Source: Limnomonas spitsbergensis (Eukaryota; Chlorophyta; Chlorophyceae; Chlamydomonadales). Taken from it: DNA of 64,000 nt. Shown piece after piece: positions 13,501-22,840 of this stretch (position 1 is its first letter; each line of letters opens with the position of its first letter). Made by a program: the position numbers and the translations under genes. The stretch is taken from the NCBI GenBank assembly GCA_037349105.1, contig JAYJMM010000086.1, positions 744,001-808,000 of the forward strand, read 5' to 3'. The notes beneath the pieces are model-generated. The model searched no databases. It was given only the letters and a program-made list of their open reading frames with translations, and was not told where the DNA came from.

Positions 13501-16384
13501 AGCTGCCGGCCCAGAGGTGTAACGACATTAACCAGCTGCCGGCCCAGAGGTGTAACGTCATTAACCAGCTGCCGGCCCAGAGGTGTAGTGTCATTAACCA
13601 GCTGCCGGCCCAGAGGTGTAAAGTCATTAACCAGCTGCCGGTTCAGAGGTGTAACGTCATTAAGCAGCTGCCGGCCCAGAGGTGTAACATCATTAACCAG
13701 CTGCCGGCCCAGAGGTGTAACATCATTAACCAGCTGCCGGCCCAGAGGTGTAACATCATTAACCAGCTGCTGGCCCAGAGGTGTAACATCATTAACCAGC
13801 TGCCGGCCCAGAGGTGTAACATCATTAACCAGCTGCCGGCCCAGAGGTGTAACATCATTAACCAGCTGCCGGCCCAGAGGTGTAACATCATTAACCAGCT
13901 GCCGGCCCAGAGGTGTAACGTCATTAACAGCTGCCGGCCCAGAGGTGTAACATCATTAACCAGCTGCCGGCCCAGAGGTGTAACATCATTAACCAGCTGC
14001 CGGCCCAGAGGTGTAACATCATTAACCAGCTGCCGCCCAGAGGTGTAACATCATTAACCAGCTGCCGGCCCAGAGGTGTAACATCATTAACCAGCTGCCG
14101 GCCCAGAGGTGTAACATCATTAACCAGCTGCCGGTTCAGAGATGTAACATCATTAACCAGCTGCCGGCCCAGAGGTGTAACGTCATTAACAGCTGCCGGC
14201 CCAGAGGTGTAACATCATTAACCAGCTGCCGGCCCAGAGGTGTAACATCATTAACCAGCTGCCGGCCCAGAGGTGTAACATCATTAACCAGCTGCCGGCC
14301 CAGAGGTGTAACGACATTAACCAGCTGCCGGCCCAGAGGTGTAACATCATTAACCAGCTGCCGGCCCAGAGGTGTAACATCATTAACCAGCTGCCGGCCC
14401 AGAGATGTAACGACATTAACCAGCTGCCGGCCCAGAGGTGTAACATCATTAACCAGCTGCCGGCCCAGAGGTGTAACATCATTAACCAGCTGCCGGCCTA
14501 GAGGTGTAACGTCATTAACAGCTGCCGGCCCAGAGGTGTAACATCATTAACCAGCTGCCGGCCCAGAGGTGTAACGACATTAACCAGCTGCCGGTTCAGA
14601 GGTGTAACATCATTAACCAGCTGATGGTCCAGAGGTGTAACGTCATTAACCAGCTGCCGGCCCAGAGGTGTAACATCATTAACCAGCTGCCAGCCCAGAG
14701 GTGTAACATCATTAACCAGCTGCCGGCCCAGAGGTGTAACATCATTAACCAGCTGCCGGCCCAGAGGTGTAACATCATTAACCAGCTGCCGGCCCAGAGG
14801 TGTAACATCATTAACCAGCTGCCGGCCCAGAGGTGTAACGACATTAACCAGCTGCCGGCCCAGAGGTGTAACGTCATTAACCAGCTGCCGGCCCAGAGGT
14901 GTAGTGTCATTAACCAGCTGCCGGCCTGAGGTGTAGTGTCATTAACCAGCTGCCGGCCCAAAGGTGTAAAGTCATTAACCAGCTGCCGGTACAGAGGTGT
15001 AACGTCATTAAGCAGCTGCAGGCCCAGAGGTGTAACGTCATTAACCAGCTGCCGGCCCAGAGGTGTAAAGTCATTAACCAGCTGCGGGCCCAGAGGTGTA
15101 GAGTCATTAACCAGCTGCCGGCCCAGAGGTGTAGTGTCATTAACAGCTGCCGGCCCAGAGGTGTAACGTCATTAACAGCTGCCGGCCCAAAGGTGTAACA
15201 TCATTAACCAGCTGCCGGCCCAGAGGTGTAACATTATTAACCAGCTGCCGGCCCAGAGGTGTAACGACATTAACCAGCTGCCGGCCCAGAGGTGTAACAT
15301 CATTAACCAGCTGCCGGCCCAGAGGTGTAGTGTCATTAACCAGCTGCCGGCCCAGAGGTGTAACATCATTAACCAGCTGCCGGCCCAGAGGTGTAGTGTC
15401 ATTAACCAGCTGCCGGCCCAGAGGTGTTAAGTCATTAACCAGCTGCCGGTTCAGAGGTGTAACGTCATTAAGCAGCTGCAGGCCCAGAGGTGTAGTGTCA
15501 TTAACAGCTGCCGGTTCAGAGGTGTAGTGTCATTAACCAGCTGCCGGCCCAGAGGTGTAGTGTCATTAACCAGCTGCCGGCCCAGAGGTGTAGTGTCATT
15601 AACCAGCTGCCGGCCCAGAGGTGTAAAGTCATTAACCAGCTGCCGGTTCAGAGGTGTAACATCATTAACCAGCTGCCGGCCCAGAGGTGTAACATCATTA
15701 ACCAGCTGCTGGTCCAGAGGTGTAACATCATTAACCAGCTGCCGGTTCAGAGGTGTAACGTCATTAACCAGCTGCCGGTCCAGAGGTGTAGTGTCATTAA
15801 CCAGCTGCCGGCCCAGAGGTGTAAAGTCATTAACCAGCTGCCGGTTCAGAGGTGTAACATCATTAACCAGCTGCTGGTGCAGAGGTGTAACGTCATTAAC
15901 CAGCTGCCGGCCCAGAGGTGTAACATCATTAACCAGCTGCCGGCCCAAGCAAACGTGCACCTGCATGCGAGCCTTTGTTTTATTTCGTAGAAATCCAGAA
16001 ATGCAACTGCTGATGTTGCACATGGCCCTTATGATATAGCCATATGGCCATATGGGTGTATAAAACAGCCATCACGTCGTAGCCTTGTGCACTGAAGAGA
16101 TGCGGCTGATGCTTGTTTGGCGACTGCAGTACTGCACCCGATTCACTTTCACGCTGAGAAATGCACTGATATGCTTTCACGTTCACAAAGGCACCTCCTC
16201 TAAAACCCCTGTCCTGTCCATGATATGCTCCTCCAGGATCAGCGCTCTTCACTTTCGTGGCTGGCGAGTGCTCTCTGTGCCCTTCCAAGAGTGGTGCATG
16301 CTGCCGGATTTCGAGGCGAGGACAGCTTACCTGATGGGCAGAGTGACCGAATGCCTCAGCCCCAAACCCTCAACCCGAAGCTAG
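1543..16384 (+). CDS. RAP-domain protein (organelle RNA-factor type), 5' partial
   Basis: Eight exons with matching phases: 1543-1632, 2526-2674, 4720-5317, 7255-7414, 8116-8314, 8898-9038, 9369-9455 and 16237-16384, giving 523 residues to a TAG stop. Upstream exons lie outside the window. The N-terminal part has helical-repeat motifs typical of algal RAP/OPR proteins ([40 protein letters not shown]). The C-terminus is a RAP domain: [20 protein letters not shown], then TPIGLVTAR, then [12 protein letters not shown] near residue 485. Proteins of this family usually act in chloroplast or mitochondrial RNA processing or translation; that role is inferred here. The RAP domain is split by the 6,781-bp intron 9456-16236. 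Nearly every intron carries tandem copies of adjoining exon edges, and the 12-bp, 33-bp and 52-bp arrays lie in its introns. The target RNA is unknown. Confidence 0.88.
1760..2600 (+). repeat. five tandem copies of an acceptor plus exon start
   Basis: AG acceptors followed by diverged copies of the start of exon 2526-2674 lie at 1770, 2012, 2108, 2204 and 2526. They share a core close to ATGACAGGGTTTGTGTGGG, then GAAGCTTC or GAAGCTAC. Only the copy at 2526 opens into a full exon; the others break off after roughly 30-70 bases. A SINE-like insertion separates the last two. Confidence 0.85.
2306..2430 (+). mobile_element. SINE-like element copy
   Basis: Shows the family landmarks in order: CTTCAGCTAC repeats, a CGGCC-rich middle, TGTAGGCCGGTCAAGG and GGCCCCAG. 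It lies inside the RAP gene, between the fourth and fifth copy of the exon-edge array. Confidence 0.6.
2842..3225 (+). repeat. 69-bp tandem repeat
   Basis: About five and a half copies containing CCTCTGGCTGGGTGCTCTGG, then ACTTCATA and GGAGTCAAGGACCTAG. The unit length is 69 bp between the first three copies. It sits in the RAP-gene intron 2675-4719. I see no coding or splice-edge content in it. Confidence 0.85.
4060..4300 (-). mobile_element. SINE-like element, reverse orientation, with neighbouring fragments
   Basis: The TGTAGCTGAATTGTAGC motif at 4271-4288 is the reverse complement of the family's leading AGCTACAATTCAGCTAC, preceded by CCTACGGCC and ACCAGGCAGCAGG. Short fragments of the same leading motif lie at 3395-3425, 3519-3560 and 3888-3912, so this intron (2675-4719) collected several insertions. 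Telomere-like CCCTAAACCC stretches fill 3660-3840. Confidence 0.55.
5352..7085 (+). repeat. 12-bp minisatellite (CAGGTGTCATGY), about 144 units
   Basis: Nearly uninterrupted 12-bp units; variants are ATGT, AATC, GTATC and GCGCC forms. Because 12 is a multiple of three, several frames stay open on both strands (CQVS, RCHA, PGVM and, reversed, MTPG repeats). These long ORFs are a by-product. The array lies in the RAP-gene intron 5318-7254. Segments near 6081 and 6561 repeat the same variant order about 480 bp apart, showing a higher-order duplication. Confidence 0.95.
7340..7710 (+). repeat. three tandem copies of an exon end plus donor
   Basis: The end of exon 7255-7414 and its GTGAGT donor recur at about 7488-7560 and 7622-7698. 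Shared core: GCCTGGCTGARATGCTGCCT. Donor GT positions are 7415, 7555 and 7693, a period near 139 bp. The later copies are diverged and lack an upstream acceptor, so they are best read as intronic duplicates. Confidence 0.85.
8282..8600 (+). repeat. tandem copies of an exon end plus donor
   Basis: The last ~35 bases of exon 8116-8314 (GGGAAGTATAAGTCGTGGCA, then GTACAG) and the GTGCGCCCC donor region are repeated four to five times at about 50-bp spacing, to ~8515. A further diverged copy at ~8540-8600 still reads like the longer exon end ([13 protein letters not shown] against [13 protein letters not shown]). Confidence 0.88.
9230..9400 (+). repeat. two tandem copies of an acceptor plus exon start
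   Basis: CTGCAG then CGGCCATCKCCTGGC occurs at 9244 and 9369, 125 bp apart. The first copy reads [11 protein letters not shown] and then hits a TAG stop. The second reads GHRLAVEIL and continues as the true RAP-domain exon. Both have a pyrimidine-rich tract before the AG. Confidence 0.85.
9488..15950 (+). repeat. 33-bp minisatellite, about 195 units, in a RAP-domain intron
   Basis: Unit of 33 bp with core CAGCTGCCGGCCCAGAGGTG then TAACATCATTAAC. Some units are one base short (TTAACAGCTG), which breaks the otherwise open 11-residue periodic frames. About 2.5 kb is present twice: landmarks at 9908, 10304 and 10528 recur at 12408, 12804 and 13028 (+2500), and those at 11121 and 11719 recur at 13588 and 14186 (+2467), so one 33-bp unit was gained or lost. 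No protein is implied; flanking exons 9369-9455 and 16237-16384 splice across it in phase. Confidence 0.95.
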
Positions 16385-16494
16385 GCCGAGGACCCAGGGG
16401 GGGCAGACCGAGGCTTTGATGCGTGATCAGCGTAAACAGCATGCCTTGCAAAGCAACAAGATTAGGAGAGTGGATCACTGCCTGGTGAGGGTGC

Positions 16495-16620
16495 TTTCAG
16501 CTACACTTCAGCTACAACCTGGCCAATGGCCGGCAAGGCTTGATGCAGGAAGCCCTGTTGAGTGGTCAAGGTTGGGTCCAATGGCCTAGGGGTGGCTGCC
16601 CAGGGGGGCCCTTGGCTAGT
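16495..16620 (+). mobile_element. SINE-like element copy
   Basis: Begins CTTTCAGCTACACTTCAGC, then GGCCAATGGCCGGCAAGG, GATGCAGGAAGCCCTG and GTCAAGGTTGGGTCC, ending in GGTGGCTGCCCAGG. It lies just 3' of the RAP gene. Confidence 0.65.
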
Positions 16621-18589
16621 TTAGAAAGCACTTACAATTACACAAGATTGTGGATGAGAAAGGGCTGTCGTGGGCATGCATGCGTTTGTCTTGCTCCCCC
16701 AAACAAGGCTCCGAATGTGTTCCCTGACTTGAAGCACTGTCATTGTTCTGCCAAGTGGGACCAGTGGCCCTCAGCTCAAGGAGGCTTCTGCAACTGATGT
16801 GGCTAAGGGATTGGAATTCCTTTTCGACCTTCACCCGTGTTCCTCTATTTATTTATCTCTTTCCATAAGTGCCCTTTCTTTCCTAAGCAGACAGTCAGAC
16901 GCCGACAGGGCCAAGCCGTTTTTGAGCCAGGCCCAGAGGTGCTACGTAACTTGCAACAGATGCCTACAGATTATGGACACTAGCGTCGTGCATGTCTGTT
17001 GTCTTGTCAACGGGATATTTCACAGGTTTTCACATGCCTGTTTTTGCTCAGTCTTTTGGGGGGATTACTTTTTCAACCGCGTGCCCCACCCCCCATTGAA
17101 ATAAAGTTTTGAATTCTGTCAGTTGCTGTTGACTTATGCAGGAATTAGGGTTCAGGGTGTTCGAACTGTGTTCAACTCTTGTCCTTGTGCTGTGAGTTAT
17201 TCTGTCGTCCAGCAGCGGAGAATCTCATTTGATGCATGGCACTGGTGCCCTTGAACCGCGCTAGTGATTTTGGACGCACGTTGGTTATCAGCACCTCCTG
17301 ACGCTTACGGACATGTAACAGCTGGAAATCGATGTGAAGTTGCAATCCCTAAGATTAGCGCATACAGAAAAGGAATCAATCCTCAGTTATGCTTGTCAGG
17401 TAATGCCGGATTAGTTTCAGAGGATTGGGGTTTAAAAGGGGACGCACTCGTAATTACGAATACAATTTGGTTACTTGTCAAGGTGTAAGACCTGTAAGGC
17501 ATAGCTGAGATGATGGATCTTAAGGAAAGAGACGGCCTGAAAGTATACCATACCGGTACCTTTTGTAACAGCGCTGAAACTGTATTGTAATCTGATCAAT
17601 TATTAGTAACCAGTTATTACCCCTCCTGACTGGAAAGGGCACGCACGGGTTCCTTTATGCTGCTAATGACGGCACTCAGGTATCAGTTAGTGGCTATGTT
17701 ATTTCAATCTGGCAGCGTTGTGTTTTACGCTATTTAGTCACTTAAAAGTGCTCGGGTAATCATGTCAGGCTGTCTCCCCAAGACCTATTCCCATTCTGTG
17801 GGATGCGCAAGGTGCCTCTTTCAGAGTCGGAGACCCACCATCAGGACAGGTAATTATGGTTTCGGCCCTGATTGCGCAAGATGTCCGTAGTGGCTTGCGC
17901 TCCATACTTTAAAAAAAGGCCTCTCTTCAAATATAGCAGGGGTTAATGCACAATGCCACCGGTCTCATGTAATGATCATGAGTAAGAACAAAAGCTTGCA
18001 CACCATGTTCATAACTTATCATAGCTACGGTAGTTAGAAAACGAATCATGTCAGATGATTGATCCCAGGTGGCTTGCCTCTCAAAAAATAAGCTCCTTCA
18101 TACTTCAAAAAATCAGAAATATTAATATTTCGCACGCACGGACGGCTCTCCCTTCATCACTTGGTCGTCGATGGCCAACCTCAAACGCGCAAATCCGCTG
18201 CCTCAGCATCTCCAAACATCGCTTAGAATCCGTGTATTGATGTTGCTGCATCTTGAAATAGTTTCTGAACATTAAGGGGCAGGACACATGGTTATTCGCA
18301 GGAGCTTGGTTTTCTTCCTCCTGATTTTCATCTAATCAAATGTGGCCATCTCGAGAGTGCACGAGTCAATTGTAGGGTAAATCAGGAAAGGTGGCTCTCC
18401 CTCAAATCTGCCGATGCCCCCTCACCTTGGCAGTCAGCCGGCCCTCGGGCGTGAGCACTGTGTGGATAACTGATTCGACAAGTCTGCAAAAATAGAGGTG
18501 GGGTGGGAGAGCAATGAGCAAGGAGGGAATCAGAGCTAATTTTAGTTGACACTTCTAAATCCAAACCACTTTCTCAGGGCTGGGCCGCT

Positions 18590-18712
18590 TAGTCGCTGAT
18601 TTGGACCGAACCTTGACCGGCCACCTGTTTGTGGCCTAAGCCACATGGCATGCTGCATCAAGGCTTACCGGCCATAGGCCGGGTTGTAGCTGAAGTGTAG
18701 CAGAAGCACCCT
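18590..18712 (-). mobile_element. SINE-like element copy, reverse
   Basis: Reads GACCGAACCTTGACCGGCCA, then CATGCTGCATCAAGGC and TGTAGCTGAAGTGTAGC. This is the reverse complement of the family order. Confidence 0.65.
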
Positions 18713-19167
18713 CAGCAAACCCTAGAGGGCATAGTAATCCTGCAATACAGGGCACATGCCCTGCTGCTGAATCGACCAAGCCACAATCAGTCAGGGGCAC
18801 CACAATCAGCCAGGCAATGTGCCAAGCCTGAATCTGTCAGTTAATTAACAACGCCACATTCAGCTAGTGATCAGTCAGTCAAACATCAGCCACCACAATG
18901 TACACGCAGCATCAGCATGCGTTCCCAGATTTCCTGGCCAGAGTGGACAGGAGGGTGGGTTTCTTATGTGATTTGCACCAGTCTCTATGCCATGCCATGC
19001 CTTCCATCTCATGTCATGTCATGACATACGCTCCATCTCATGCCATGCCATGCCATACGTTCCATGTCATGTCAATAATGTCCTGCAATACGTTTATCTC
19101 CATCTCCTATCCACCATGATCCTAATGGCAGCTGCTTGCCCCATGACCCCATGCGCCATGCGCTCAC

Positions 19168-19936
19168 CTGTAGGCCACAAACACAAAAGAGATGCAATGC
19201 AGGATGAAGACGGTGAATCTCCACTGCTTCATTTTACCGAGCTGCTTAAAGGCATCCGCTGCATCCATAAAGACCTGCTTCTTGAGGTAAACCTGGATCG
19301 TAAGTTGCATGGGATACTCTATTTTAGTTTGCTCCAGCTACGCTTCAGCTACAATCTGGCATAGGACCGACAGGGCTGGGTGTACCAAGCCTTGGTGCTT
19401 GAGCCAAAGGCCGTAGATTGTTTCAGGTTTCATCCCCATCGCCCATTGGCCCAGCATTTGCCGCTCAGCAGTCCGTCGAAGGTCGGTATTTGCATGTTTA
19501 AATAAGCTCTGAGCGGATAGCATGTTGCATGGGTTAATCTGGATCCCATGTTGCATGGGATAGAGCCCATGCGGGCCTGGCCTCCAGCTCTGCATGCAGA
19601 AGATGTCTCACCTGAACGAGGTAAGCTAGGATGGCAGCGTGCAGAGCGGCCGACAACCACTTTTGAGTGGCAATCAAGAAAAATGTCAGGACTGCCTGAG
19701 CAGCATATTCCGCCACGACGAACCGGTTCACGGCCACCGAGCAATCAAAAGGGTTCGTGTGATCTTGTTCCAGATCAGTCAAATGGATCATCTGCATGCA
19801 TGCACAACAAAACGTATGTGAGATTCGCTGCGCAGGTGCACACGCACGAAAGAGCGCGCACCGCGAACATGCCCTTGCCAAGCAGCGCGGCTTGAAGAAT
19901 GAAGACGAAGATCCATGTCAAAAAATCGAAGCTCAT
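19168..19936 (-). CDS. Cornichon-family cargo receptor (last exon unresolved)
   Basis: Three exons in phase: 19936-19862 (ATG; MSFDFLTWIFVFILQAALL, first membrane segment), 19791-19612 and 19292-19168. The second exon carries the family signature (LTDLEQDHTNPFDC, then a hydrophobic stretch to ILAYLVQ). The third reads VYLKKQVFMDAADAFKQLGK and continues into a final hydrophobic segment (ILHCISFVFVAY) before a GTGAGC donor in phase 2. Cornichon proteins recruit membrane cargo into COPII vesicles at the ER. The 126 visible residues fit the usual ~135-160. A short terminal exon is still needed; acceptors near 19130 or 19102 would each add three to four residues before a stop. I could not choose between them. 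Confidence 0.85.
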
Positions 19937-20945
19937 TTTTTAGTTGGTTGCAGAAATTATGATGCGAGGACAGAATCCTAGGCTGATTGGCGTCAGTCCC
20001 GACTTGTCCTGTCAAGACTCGACGGGGAGACAGTTGTCAACCCGGGTTGAAAACCGTTGACAGGTGTTTTTGTAGCATGGTCTGTAAAAACGAAGTCCCT
20101 TAAGGAAGTCTTGGTATGTGTTACCCTCTTTGTGGTGTAAGCTGATCAAGTAGAAGTAAGATGTAAAGCCCCAAGCTGGGAATGATGAGATACCGCACCA
20201 ATCAATGGTCAATAACGTTACAGCCCATCATTCTATTCACTTCAGCCCTGCTAGCGTGCCACATCCATTGGCTATGCAGTCTGAGTGACATGCCGTGAGT
20301 TTATTCTCAAAGTGCAACAGACGGCGTATGCCAGGCCGCTGGGCACTAATCACTGGGCACTTATCACTCAGGTGTCGGACTTGGTCTTCTTTGCTTTCCC
20401 GGCCTCTCCTCTTGTTCCTTTCCCCGCCTCTTTCTTAGTTTCTTCTATTCTCCCTTCTGAACAGTTGGGCGCCCACGCGGCCGAGCTTTGAGCGGGCCCA
20501 GAGGTGTAATGTTAGACTTATCACTGACAGGGTGCCCCAGAAGAAAGGTACAGCAGGCTTTCTGATGAAGCCCCCTATTTTTCCAGGACTACCTTTTCCT
20601 CTCTCTCATCCTTTAACAACCTATCCCTTTCAGTCGATTTCCCTCCTAACCAAAGAGTCAGGTGCCCATGCTGCAGAGCATTGGGCAGGGCCTAATGTCA
20701 GCGATTCACCAGGCCCTCGACAGAAGACAGTGATTGAGGTGAACTCTAGCTGGAGCACCCCCAAATAAAAACCTGGATTGGTATGAGTGCACAAGATTTA
20801 CTTCGCTTCATCCACATACTGGACGTGATGAACTGTGTCCTCTGGATAACCTTTGGTTGTCCTAGATAAGCCTGGTTTAGACGATAATGGTACGCCTGCA
20901 GGACCAAAGGGGGCATCAGGTGGTGGCCTGGCTGAATAAGTTTGA

Positions 20946-21243
20946 TACCGTAGAACCACTAAGACTCCGCGCATCCCCCCCCCAAAACTGTTTTTTCAGC
21001 GCGCAGCAGAAAATAATTTACAGAACGGTCGCGCACCAACGAAATTTTGGGAATTAATTTAATTTCTGGCCGCGCAGGAGTTCTTACAGGCACCTGACCG
21101 ACACTTCCCGCACCCATTAGGGTGGAAACCTGCGTTCAACACAGCGCACCGCTGATTTTTCATATTAATTATTAGCGCGCAGCATGTCCGCGCACCCCAA
21201 TAATTACTTAATTACGAGCGGAGTCAAATTGGTTATACAGTAC
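20946..21243. mobile_element. inverted-end element (MITE-like), copy 1
   Basis: Begins TACCGTAGAACCACTAAGAC followed by TCCGCGC and ends GCGGAGTCAAATTGGTTATA followed by CAGTA. The two ends are imperfect inverted repeats over about 25 bases. The interior mixes GCGCG with AATTAATTTAATT. Too short to encode a transposase. Confidence 0.6.
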
Positions 21244-22317
21244 TGTGGAGCACCTGCATCCGGTTTTGCGGACTACCAGTAAGTTAGAATGCTTGATATC
21301 AGGACGCATGCACTGTGCGCCTCTTGGCACCCCACAGACTACAAATGTCAGAAATCCCTTCTTTGGGTAAATCCTTGGGTAGACAATCCTCAACCATTTT
21401 TAACTTGAAAAGTAATTATGGTCAAGACGTGTCAAACACAAGAACACATCAAACACCTCAAGGAGGCAAAATCAAGCTAAGAAGGTCAATAGCGTAACAT
21501 AGACAACAACACCCAAAGCATAGAGCTCTGTTGACGATGCAGGCAAACTATACCTAGAATGTCTTCACTTAAAATGGTGCATTTAGTAAAAACAACTGAA
21601 AACTGTGTTTGCGGATTAACCCGTGAGACGACAGAAGACGGTGCCTTTGGGACAACTAAAGACGGTGCCTGCAGACTTACATATAGAGACAACAAAAGAC
21701 GGTGCCCCGGATTCTGCCGCAAATAGGCCACTACTAACACAAGGGCCTTGCTGTGACAGAAATAACCCTCAGCTTGACAATTGGGCTAGATGGAGCCTGC
21801 AACTATATATTATTCACGCTTCTCAGCCAATGCTCTGCCTCTGACGAGAACAAGTATGGGTTATCCAGTAGAGCTTGGAAAGTCTTTGACATACACGCAA
21901 CTAAGCTGGTTGCGACTGGGAACAAATTGTAAGGCACACAACAAATGTTACCCAGGTGACGATGGAAACGACAAGAGGCACAAACACATGGAAGAGAACT
22001 TCCAAGCTTCATCCCCTGTGAGTCCTAGGGGGGAAATGCGGACGCGCTCAGTACATCAACACAGCGCTGAAGGAACAGTGGACGCCAGGTAAAGTGTGGA
22101 CAGATACCGTGAATTTCAGTATGTACAACAGGTGGGCGAAGTTCGGGACCCAACACACTCACCCTACATTGTCCAGGCTGAACAGCAAAATATTAAGGCA
22201 ACAATTGTAAATTATCCAACTGTTGAAAGGATGTGTACCAGAAAGTCATCATTCATTCAAACACCACATATTGTTCTACCTAATTTCCCAAGGGACAACA
22301 AAAACTCCACTCTCCCC

Positions 22318-22390
22318 GAAAGGGCCGTATTTCTTAGCCGTATTTCTTAGCCATATTTCTTAGCCGTATTTCTTAGCCGTATTTCTTACC
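22318..22390 (+). repeat. 13-bp tandem repeat
   Basis: Five copies of GCCGTATTTCTTA, one with an A substitution. Confidence 0.9.
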
Positions 22391-22659
22391 CTTACTTAGA
22401 AGCCCACCCCAGGAAAACCGAGAAACCTAGCAAATACTGGATCCACCTAAAAAGAACAACAGACCTCATAATAGCTCAAGCAGAGCTCATTACCCACTGG
22501 AGAAAGCGACAGACCTTTTTAACTTCACTGAAGCTCACCGCACAGTGATAAGAGCAAGACCTGTTAGCTGAAGGACAGATCACCTCAAACTGAAAAACAG
22601 CATGCACCTTCAGCGGAGGGGCGGGCACACGCCATGCCTGCCATTTCGGCATCATGCCA

Positions 22660-22840
22660 ACGGAAACGTGCTGAGAGCTCCAGCAGGCCAGCACCTCGGG
22701 GCATCAAGCCACCAGCAAAACGCTGAGATCCAGCGGGGCAGCAGGCCAGCACCTCAGGGCAGCAAGCCATCGGCAACGCGCGGAGATCCAGCAGACCAGC
22801 AGGCAAGCACCCGCGGCATCAAGCCACCAGTAGTGAGCTC
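22660..22840 (+). repeat. about 60-bp tandem repeat at a gene 3' end
   Basis: Three diverged copies containing CAGCAGGCCAGCACCTCGGG and CAAGCCA.CAGCAAAACGC. It overlaps the last codons of the minus-strand gene ending at 22819 and lies mainly in its presumed 3' UTR. Confidence 0.75.

Larger units (their letters stand above)
16385..19167. other. intergenic region with repeat fragments
   Basis: No gene I can support. It holds SINE-like copies at 16495-16620 and 18590-18712, a GCCCAGAGGTG family end at about 16887-16955, and simple CATGC/CATGT runs at 18980-19080. Two short open stretches on the minus strand near 18105-18287 and 18414-18485 have splice-like edges (the second reads LVESVIHTVLTPEGRLTAK before a GTGAGG), but I could not link them into a gene. 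Confidence 0.5.
19937..22818. other. intergenic region with repeats
   Basis: No supported gene. It contains ends of the GAGGTGTAA family near 20440-20515 and 20620-20700, an inverted-end element at 20946-21243, a short GACGGTGCC repeat at about 21640-21710, the 13-bp array at 22318-22390 and the start of the 3-copy repeat near 22660. The longest ORFs have no recognisable motif. Confidence 0.5.

Noticed and set aside
9488..15950. CRISPR-like array
   Set aside because: Units are contiguous without unique spacers, and the sequence is eukaryotic.
9908..16023. Many ORFs with [19 protein letters not shown] or HLWAGSWLM repeats
   Set aside because: All are 11-residue readings of the 33-bp intronic minisatellite, in competing frames on both strands.
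18105..18485. Minus-strand open stretches with splice-like edges
   Set aside because: Could not be joined to each other or to the cornichon gene in a consistent phase.
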